DNA of 11,309 nt from Desulfobacterales bacterium (lineage in GTDB: Bacteria; Desulfobacterota; DSM-4660; Desulfatiglandales; B25-G16). The notes beneath the pieces are model-generated. The model worked only from the letters and a program-made list of their open reading frames with translations. It had not been told where the DNA came from and made no database searches. This document shows positions 6,786-11,309 of this stretch, piece after piece; within the stretch, counting starts at the first letter, position 1; the number at the start of each line of letters is the position of its first letter. The DNA is taken from the NCBI GenBank assembly GCA_013375385.1, contig JABXJY010000061.1, positions 1 to 11,309 of the forward strand. The letters run 5' to 3'. A program made the translations under genes and the position numbers.

Positions 6786-8351
6786 ATGGAAGAGCAGGTC
6801 TTGATCTATGATACCACATTAAGAGATGGCACCCAGGGAGAACAAATCAGTTTCTCTGCTGAGGAAAAGCTGCGCATTACCCAAAAACTGGCCGAACTTG
6901 GTGTTCATTACATAGAAGGTGGGTGGCCTGGTTCAAATCCGAAAGATATGCGCTTTTTTCAGATGGCAAAGGGCGCGAGGCTCAAGACAGCCCCTTTGAC
7001 GGCCTTTGGCAGCACCCGAAGAGCAAACATACTGCCAGAAAAGGATCCTAATCTGGAGGCATTATTGCAGGCTGAAACCCTGACAGTTGCCATATTTGGG
7101 AAGAGCTGGGACCTTCACGTAACCGAGATTCTGGGTATTCCATTGGACGAAAACCTGGCCATGATCTCTGATTCGGTCAAGTATCTTAAATCAAAAGGCA
7201 GAGAGGTTATTTTCGACGCCGAGCATTTCTTCGACGGTTATAAGGCTAACCGCCGGTATGCCTTGAGAACCATTGAGGCAGCAATCTCTGGTGAGGCTGA
7301 TATCATTGTGCTCTGCGATACCAACGGCGGCACCATGGTAAGTGACATAAAAGAGATAGTGGAAGTGGTCAGGAAATCCTTTCCCGGTATCCCTCTCGGT
7401 ATCCACGCGCATAATGATTGTGGATTGGCTGTAGCCAACTCCCTGGCTGCTGTTGAAGCAGGTGCCAAGATGGTTCAGGGAACAATAAATGGCTATGGAG
7501 AACGGTGTGGAAACGCGGATCTCATTTCGATAATAGCTAATCTACAATTGAAACTAGGCAGAAAATGTCTCGATGATTCCCAAATAAAGCGCCTGACCGA
7601 GGTTTCCAGGTATGTCAGTGAAATAGCAAATATACCACCATTAAAGGAAAGGCCTTTTGTTGGACGAAGTGCCTTTGCTCACAAAGGCGGAGTCCATGTG
7701 AGTGCAATCCTGAAAAGGCCCCTCGCCTATGAGCATATCGAACCTGGGGCTGTTGGAAATAAGCGCCGAGTGCTGGTTTCAGATCTCTCGGGTAAAAGCA
7801 ACATAGAATACAAGGCCAATGAGATGGGTCTTGCTCTAGGGGGGAATGGCTACGATAGTCGGAAGATTGTCAAAGAGATTAAGCAGATGGAAGATCAGGG
7901 ATATCAATTCGACGCCGCTGAAGGGTCACTCGAACTTCTGATGAAGAAGTCTACGGGTCAATTCAGGGAACCCTTTTCTTTGCTCTCTTTGAGGGTGATC
8001 AACGAGAAAAACAAGGATGGCCAGTCAATAGCCCAGGCGACCATTAAGATATCCGTGGGGGAAGAGGAAGAGATTACGGCTGCCGAAGGGAACGGACCTG
8101 TGAATGCTATCGATAATGCCCTTCGTAAGGCATTGAGCAAATTTTATCCCAGAATAAAAGAGATGAGGCTGGTTGACTTTAAGGTGAGGGTACTGGAAGG
8201 GAGCGCTGGAACAGCAGCAAGGGTGAGGGTTTTAATTGAATCAAGGGATGGCAAAGATATATGGAATACCGTAGGTGTCTCAGAGAATGTTATTGAGGCC
8301 AGCTGGCAGGCCCTGGTGGACAGTATCTATTTCAAGTTAAGTAAAGACTAA
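6786..8351 (+). CDS. cimA: (R)-citramalate synthase
   Basis: Condenses pyruvate with acetyl-CoA to (R)-citramalate, the first step of the threonine-independent route to 2-oxobutyrate and isoleucine. It has 521 residues, typical of the bacterial CimA type. The N-terminal TIM barrel has YDTTLRDGTQGEQ (Arg13, Asp14), EGGWPGSNPKD, the metal site HAHND at residues 207-211, and GTINGYGERCGNADL. AFAHKGGVHVSAI and the RVLVSDLSGKSNI linker follow. The C-terminal part is the LeuA-type regulatory dimer domain. EGGWPGSNPKD and GTQGE distinguish this family from LeuA (which has EAGFPSSS and GEQSPG) and from homocitrate synthase. ATG 6786 is preferred, with GAAGGGGG about 8 nt upstream; the TTG at 6762 lies inside the terminator. 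It is controlled by the upstream attenuator and probably co-transcribed with leuA. Confidence 0.93.
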   Translation: MEEQVLIYDTTLRDGTQGEQISFSAEEKLRITQKLAELGVHYIEGGWPGSNPKDMRFFQMAKGARLKTAPLTAFGSTRRANILPEKDPNLEALLQAETLTVAIFGKSWDLHVTEILGIPLDENLAMISDSVKYLKSKGREVIFDAEHFFDGYKANRRYALRTIEAAISGEADIIVLCDTNGGTMVSDIKEIVEVVRKSFPGIPLGIHAHNDCGLAVANSLAAVEAGAKMVQGTINGYGERCGNADLISIIANLQLKLGRKCLDDSQIKRLTEVSRYVSEIANIPPLKERPFVGRSAFAHKGGVHVSAILKRPLAYEHIEPGAVGNKRRVLVSDLSGKSNIEYKANEMGLALGGNGYDSRKIVKEIKQMEDQGYQFDAAEGSLELLMKKSTGQFREPFSLLSLRVINEKNKDGQSIAQATIKISVGEEEEITAAEGNGPVNAIDNALRKALSKFYPRIKEMRLVDFKVRVLEGSAGTAARVRVLIESRDGKDIWNTVGVSENVIEASWQALVDSIYFKLSKD

Positions 8352-8370
8352 CTTAAAAGTTATCCTCCAA

Positions 8371-8397
8371 ACTTTAGCTCACTTTAGATCACTTTAG
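8371..8397. repeat. Three 10-nt-spaced ACTTTAG repeats
   Basis: ACTTTAG occurs at 8371-8377, 8381-8387 and 8391-8397, separated by CTC and ATC and followed by GCA. The period is exactly 10 nt, about one helical turn. They fill the 74-bp cimA-leuA gap, just before the leuA Shine-Dalgarno. They could be a protein-binding array or simply a slippage-derived tandem repeat. The following TTTTTT (8402-8407) has no strong hairpin, so this is not a clear terminator. Confidence 0.7.
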
Positions 8398-8425
8398 GCA
8401 CTTTTTTAAAGAAAGGAACGCATCC

Positions 8426-9967
8426 ATGACAGATAAGATCACTATCTTTGACACCACCTTGAGGGATGGGGAGCAGTCACCAGGCTACAGCATGAACACC
8501 CCAGAGAAGATGTATCTTGCTTCCCAGCTGGAGAAACTCAGGGTAGATGTCCTTGAAGCAGGGTTCCCCTCTTCCTCGGAAGGGGACTTCGAGGCAGTTC
8601 AGATGATCGCCAGGAAAATCAGGGGTATGGAGGTGGCCGCCCTGGCTCGAACCTCCAAGGAGGATATTGACGCCGCCTGGGGTGCAATAAGGGAGACGGC
8701 AAATCCCCGCATCCACATCTTCATTGCCACCTCGGATATCCATCTCCAGCACAAATTAAGAATGGATAGAAACCAGGTCGTTAACGAGGCAGTTGAGGCT
8801 ATTAGGTACGCCAGCCAATTCACCAACAACATCGAATTCTCAGCAGAAGATGGCTCCCGGACTGACCGCAATTTCCTGTGCAGGATCTTTGAGGCGGCTA
8901 TCTCAGCCGGAGCCACCACGGTCAATCTCCCTGACACGGTAGGCTATGCTATTCCAGATGAGTTCTCAGATCTTATTGCCTATATAAGGAGCCACACACC
9001 AGGCATTGGCAAGGCAACCCTGAGCGTTCACTGCCATAACGATCTGGGTCTGGCCACAGCTAATACCCTGGCGGGTATACATGCCGGAGCAAGGCAGGTC
9101 GAGGTTACCGTAAACGGCATTGGGGAACGGGCAGGCAATACTTCTCTCGAGGAGGTCGTCATGGCCCTCCATACAAGGAGGAATTATCTTCCGTATTTCA
9201 CGACGGTAAACACAAGAGAGATCTATCCCTCAAGCCACCTGCTGGCCATGATTACCGGCATCCCGGTCCAGCCCAATAAGGCCATTGTTGGGGCAAATGC
9301 CTTTGCCCATGAGGCCGGTATCCATCAGAATGGGGTCCTGAAGAATAAGACAACCTATGAGATAATGGAGCCTGCAACGATCGGGCTTGAGACCAATCGT
9401 ATCGTTCTGGGAAAGCATTCCGGCCGACATGCGTTCAGGGATCGTTTAAGGAGATTTGGCTACGATTTATCCGAGGGTGATATTGACCGTCTCTTTATGA
9501 GATTCAAAGAGCTTGCGGATAAGAGGAAGGAGATAGTGGATGAGGATTTGGAGGTTCTTGTTGCCGAAGAGATACTGAGGGTTCCAGATACCTATGAGTT
9601 AAAGTATCTCAATGTGATAAGTGGGACAGCGACGGTGCCCACAGCGACGGTGCAATTGGAGATCGCAGGGAAGCTGGAACAGAAGGCAGGATTTGGTGTG
9701 GGTCCCATTGATGCCACCTATAACACCATTGCCAAGATGACAGGGACGGGATCCAAACTCCTTCGCTTCTCGATTGATTCCCTCACCGGGGGGACAGATG
9801 CCCAGGGGAGTGTGACAGTACGCCTGGAGGAGGAAGGGGTCCAGACACTGGGCAAAGGAAACGATCCTGACATCATAGTGGCCAGTGCCAAGGCCTACAT
9901 CAATGGCCTGAACAGGCTCGAATATATGAAGAAGAATCAGTCTCTGACACGGAAAGAGCGACCCTAA
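8426..9967 (+). CDS. leuA: 2-isopropylmalate synthase
   Basis: Condenses 2-oxoisovalerate with acetyl-CoA to 2-isopropylmalate, the committed step of leucine synthesis. It has 513 residues, the size of the bacterial LeuA type I. The catalytic TIM barrel shows FDTTLRDGEQSPGYSM (Arg13, Asp14), EAGFPSSSEGDF, NLPDTVGYA, the metal site HCHND at residues 202-206, and VNGIGERAGNTSLEE. AFAHEAGIHQNGVLK and VLGKHSGRHAF follow in the linker. The last about 120 residues are the regulatory dimer domain that usually binds leucine for feedback inhibition. GAAAGG lies about 9 nt before the ATG. No leuC, leuD or leuB follows here, so the rest of the pathway is elsewhere. It lies 74 bp after cimA and is probably in the same attenuated unit. 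Confidence 0.96.
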   Translation: MTDKITIFDTTLRDGEQSPGYSMNTPEKMYLASQLEKLRVDVLEAGFPSSSEGDFEAVQMIARKIRGMEVAALARTSKEDIDAAWGAIRETANPRIHIFIATSDIHLQHKLRMDRNQVVNEAVEAIRYASQFTNNIEFSAEDGSRTDRNFLCRIFEAAISAGATTVNLPDTVGYAIPDEFSDLIAYIRSHTPGIGKATLSVHCHNDLGLATANTLAGIHAGARQVEVTVNGIGERAGNTSLEEVVMALHTRRNYLPYFTTVNTREIYPSSHLLAMITGIPVQPNKAIVGANAFAHEAGIHQNGVLKNKTTYEIMEPATIGLETNRIVLGKHSGRHAFRDRLRRFGYDLSEGDIDRLFMRFKELADKRKEIVDEDLEVLVAEEILRVPDTYELKYLNVISGTATVPTATVQLEIAGKLEQKAGFGVGPIDATYNTIAKMTGTGSKLLRFSIDSLTGGTDAQGSVTVRLEEEGVQTLGKGNDPDIIVASAKAYINGLNRLEYMKKNQSLTRKERP

Positions 9968-10003
9968 CCCCACTGGTACCAGCCGATTTTGGCTCACAAA
10001 CAA

Positions 10004-10016
10004 TGAGGTTTCCTCA
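10004..10016 (+). terminator. Weak hairpin after leuA
   Basis: TGAGG-TTT-CCTCA forms a 5-bp hairpin 37 nt after the leuA stop, followed by AAAC rather than a U-tract. AGCC-GATTTT-GGCT at 9981-9994 is another small hairpin. Neither is a convincing intrinsic terminator. The 9968-10045 stretch holds nothing else recognisable. Confidence 0.25.
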
Positions 10017-10045
10017 AAACTCAGTAAGCTCCAGGAATATTTTAC

Positions 10046-10074
10046 TTGACATTAGAAGAGAGGATCGGGAAAAT
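10046..10074 (+). promoter_or_regulatory. Possible tRNA promoter
   Basis: Perfect -35 TTGACA (10046-10051), then a weak -10 such as GAAAAT (10069-10074) at 17-nt spacing, 15 nt before the tRNA-Gln gene. Strength and exact -10 are uncertain. Confidence 0.5.
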
Positions 10075-10089
10075 AGTACCAAGTGCAAC

Positions 10090-10163
10090 TGGGGGATCGT
10101 TCAGCGGCAGGACGGCAGGTTCTGGCCCTGCAAACCAAGGTTCGAATCCTTGTCCCCCAGCCA
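10090..10163 (+). tRNA. tRNA-Gln (anticodon CTG)
   Basis: A full cloverleaf of 74 nt including encoded CCA. The acceptor is TGGGGGA (10090-10096) pairing with TCCCCCA (10153-10159), with discriminator G10160. The D arm is GTTC...GGAC. The anticodon stem is GCAGG/CCTGC around loop TTCTGGC, giving anticodon CTG at 10122-10124, which reads CAG. The T arm is CAAGG-TTCGAAT-CCTTG. The short 4-nt variable loop is slightly small. The UG...CA ends of the acceptor are typical of glutamine tRNAs. Confidence 0.95.
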
Positions 10164-10167
10164 CTGT

Positions 10168-10243
10168 GGTCCCATCGTCTAGCGGTCTAGGACGCCGGCC
10201 TCTCACGCCGGTAACACGGGTTCGAGTCCCGTTGGGACTACCA
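10168..10243 (+). tRNA. tRNA-Glu (anticodon CTC)
   Basis: A full cloverleaf of 76 nt including encoded CCA, only 4 nt after tRNA-Gln. Acceptor GGTCCCA (10168-10174) pairs with TGGGACT (10233-10239), with a G·U first pair and discriminator A. The anticodon stem is CCGGC/GCCGG around loop CTCTCAC, giving anticodon CTC at 10202-10204, which reads GAG. The T arm is ACGGG-TTCGAGT-CCCGT. Both tRNAs begin their anticodon with C and read codons ending in G. They are probably processed from one short transcript. Confidence 0.96.
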
Positions 10244-10253
10244 GGGAATATCA

Positions 10254-10291
10254 AAGGGGTTAGCTGTAGTTGGCTAATCCCCTTCTCTTTT
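10254..10291. terminator. Terminator between tRNA-Glu and ihfA, possibly two-way
   Basis: AAGGGG-TTAGC (10254-10264) pairs with GCTAA-T-CCCCTT (10273-10284), an 11-bp stem with one bulged T and an 8-nt loop, followed by CTCTTTTCT on the + strand. The A-rich left flank gives a modest U-run for transcripts coming from ihfA on the other strand, so it may serve both sides. Confidence 0.7.
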
Positions 10292-10331
10292 CTGGACACA
10301 CCCTTTCCAACCCTATTTCCAACCTGAAATC

Positions 10332-10619
10332 CTACCCCTCCCCGTTAACCCTATCCCTCAACCTCCCAGAACACCTAAAGGTAACCACCCTCCTCTCACC
10401 CAGCATCATGTCACGCCCAGTCCGGGGATTTTTCCCTCTCCGTCCCCTTTTGTCTTTCACACAGAATTTCCCGAATTTACTGATCAGGACATCCTCGCCA
10501 TTCTCGAGGGTCTTTTTGGTGATCTCTAACAGGGATTCAACCAGTTGGGCGGAGCGATCATTGGTGAAATGGAGGCGGTCATGGATGGCTTTAGCGATGT
10601 GGGCCTTGGTTAGGGTCAT
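10332..10619 (-). CDS. ihfA: IHF/HU-family DNA-binding protein, IHF-alpha-like
   Basis: Small DNA-bending protein of 95 residues, the IHF alpha length. It would act in the nucleoid as a dimer, normally with IhfB (not in this window), bending DNA in transcription, replication and recombination. N-terminal helices LTKAHIAKAI...VESLLEITKKTLENGEDVLI are followed by the beta-arm with RRGKNPRTG, where Pro65 is the residue that intercalates DNA, and RRVVTFR. It is odd in two ways: the near-invariant SGFGKF is SKFGKF (Lys48), and the usual FRPSG is FRCSG (Cys83); Cys53 is also unusual. It could therefore be a diverged paralogue rather than the housekeeping subunit. GGGAG on the minus strand lies about 7 nt before the start. 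Its 3' end converges on the tRNA genes. Confidence 0.85.
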   Translation of the reverse strand: MTLTKAHIAKAIHDRLHFTNDRSAQLVESLLEITKKTLENGEDVLISKFGKFCVKDKRGRRGKNPRTGRDMMLGERRVVTFRCSGRLRDRVNGEG

Positions 10620-10644
10620 GGCAGATCTCCCATTTTCTCTGAGG

Positions 10645-10673
10645 AAATTAGCTTTAAGTCCTTATTTTGTCAA
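10645..10673 (-). promoter_or_regulatory. Candidate promoter of ihfA
   Basis: On the minus strand, TTGACA (10673-10668), 17-nt spacer, then TAATTT (10650-10645), about 25 nt before the ihfA ATG. The -35 is perfect and the -10 weak. Confidence 0.5.
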
Positions 10674-10856
10674 TGCAAATCTCAATAAATCCAAGAAAAT
10701 GACAGAGGGGAGTTTATGGAATGATTTACCTTGGTTCTGTAATGTTTTTCAGGCGGGAGAAGTATAGATTTGTTTTGGTATTGATAAGTTTTTTGGCCCT
10801 TCATTTTTCCACAATCAAAGCAGTTATGTTGTCCTAAAAGATTCCAGATTACATAA
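10674..10856. other. AT-rich intergenic stretch without a recognised gene
   Basis: No ORF here has family character. Forward frames run in from the antisense of ihfA and are composition-driven. The bases are AT-rich. Apart from the ihfA promoter at its left end and the palindromic element to its right, nothing is recognised. Confidence 0.6.
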
Positions 10857-10964
10857 GAGACTGTCGAAAAACCCTAAAACAATGATTTTGGGCCTTGGAA
10901 GTGGTCGATTTTACTATAGGTGAATGTCGATAAAAGGCAATATTTGGACTTTTTCGACAGTCTC
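10857..10964. mobile_element. 108-bp palindromic MITE-like element
   Basis: Perfect 15-bp terminal inverted repeats, GAGACTGTCGAAAAA (10857-10871) and TTTTTCGACAGTCTC (10950-10964), bound a 78-bp core. The left arm continues CCCTAAAACAATG opposite a right arm reading GTCCAAATATTGCC in complement, so complementarity extends inwards imperfectly. GTCGAT also recurs in direct orientation in the core (10903-10908 and 10925-10930). There is no ORF or transposase, and no clear target duplication. Likely a non-autonomous transposon relic or an intergenic palindromic repeat. A long stem-loop RNA is possible. Confidence 0.7.
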
Positions 10965-11058
10965 AGCAGTAAGCATAAGTTTCGGGCCAGATGCCAGACA
11001 TCTAACAGTAGATTTGTGTGCCCATATGCTGTAGCCGCTTGCTATGACGACTTTTTGT

Positions 11059-11309
11059 TTAGGGGACCTGATCACTTACCTTCAGTAAGATTGATGCCGT
11101 TGTGCCAACGCCCTCTCTGCTCTCAATGTGTATGTCTCCTCCACAGTATTCTGCTGACTGACGTGCAATATATGCCCCGAGACCAAGCCGTGCTGATCCT
11201 TTCATACCAAGAATTTTGAAGAAAGGTAGCTGAGATTTGTCCCTCTCCTCATTGCCCATTCCTCTTCCCTTATCTGCAATTTCTATTATCAAGTTACGAT
11301 CTTCCTTTT
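11059..11309 (-). CDS. Sensor histidine kinase, C-terminal fragment of gene
   Basis: The C-terminal part of an HATPase_c domain, reading off the right edge with its start outside the window. The frame stays open to 11309, so a TTG at 11292 is not the start. About 82 codons are visible. The G1 box is ADKGRGM (DxGxG), an F-box-like PFFKILG follows, the G2 box region is GSARLGLGAYIAR, and GGDIHIESREGVGTTASILL is the usual closing strand pattern of the domain. These support ATP binding and phosphotransfer to a partner response regulator. The GSARLGLG spacing deviates from the common G-x-G-L-G, but two glycines are kept. The GAY after the G2 box recalls the kinase PrsK, which is only a hint. Sensor domain, H-box, N-box and any response regulator are outside. 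It could also be a hybrid or other GHKL protein, but this ending favours a kinase. The TAA stop is at 11059-11061. Confidence 0.8.
   Translation of the reverse strand, partial: KEDRNLIIEIADKGRGMGNEERDKSQLPFFKILGMKGSARLGLGAYIARQSAEYCGGDIHIESREGVGTTASILLKVSDQVP

Noticed and set aside
10090..10291. tRNA genes as the attachment site of an integrated element
   Set aside because: No integrase, no repeat of the tRNA 3' end, and ordinary genes on both sides.
10046..10327. ORFs on both strands running through the tRNA genes
   Set aside because: They overlap two complete tRNA cloverleaves and a terminator, and show no family character.
10270..10767. 165-codon + strand ORF opposite ihfA
   Set aside because: It is antisense to a clear IHF-family gene, low in motif content, and begins in a terminator region.
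10857..10964. Intrinsic terminator for the kinase or ihfA transcript
   Set aside because: The arms are 78 nt apart with a large, poorly paired core, and the T-run precedes rather than follows the right arm of the stem.
10920..11219. 99-codon + strand ORF at the right end
   Set aside because: It overlaps the palindromic element and is antisense to the histidine kinase domain. It is Cys-rich without a recognisable zinc motif order.

Overview
The window carries the tryptophan biosynthesis operon (trpE-G-D-C-F-B-A, with trpE cut by the left edge), then a branched-chain amino acid unit (attenuator, cimA, leuA), two tRNA genes, a reverse-strand IHF/HU-type gene, and the C-terminal end of a reverse-strand histidine kinase cut by the right edge. 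Gene order, protein style, separate single-domain trpC and trpF, an IHF-alpha-like protein and CCA-encoding tRNA genes suggest a Gram-negative deltaproteobacterial lineage (Desulfobacterota sensu lato), probably uncultured. That assignment rests on family resemblance, not on a search.

Positions 1-6390 hold seven tightly packed trp genes with overlaps or gaps of at most 18 nt. Together they convert chorismate to tryptophan. trpD carries an in-frame 102-bp insertion bounded by inverted repeats and a 7-bp direct repeat. Deleting it restores a normal-looking TrpD.

Positions 6391-8425 hold an attenuator that plain ORF calling misses. A TTGACA-N17-TATAAA promoter is followed by a 39-codon leader ORF with Ile-rich and Leu-rich blocks. 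Downstream are a perfect 16-bp terminator hairpin and a 14-bp competing antiterminator pairing. It precedes cimA (citramalate synthase, the isoleucine route from pyruvate) and leuA (2-isopropylmalate synthase, the leucine route). The leader's residue content therefore matches the end products of both downstream enzymes. Three 10-nt-spaced repeats lie between cimA and leuA.

Positions 9968-10291 hold tRNA-Gln(CTG) and tRNA-Glu(CTC) behind a possible promoter and before a hairpin terminator that faces ihfA. The ihfA-like gene (complement 10332-10619) has its own promoter candidate. An AT-rich intergenic stretch follows and contains a 108-bp palindromic, MITE-like element with perfect 15-bp terminal inverted repeats. 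The window ends in the catalytic domain of a histidine kinase. There is no CRISPR array, integrase, transposase gene or toxin-antitoxin pair. The novelty lies in the attenuator, the protein-coding palindromic insertion and the second palindromic element.
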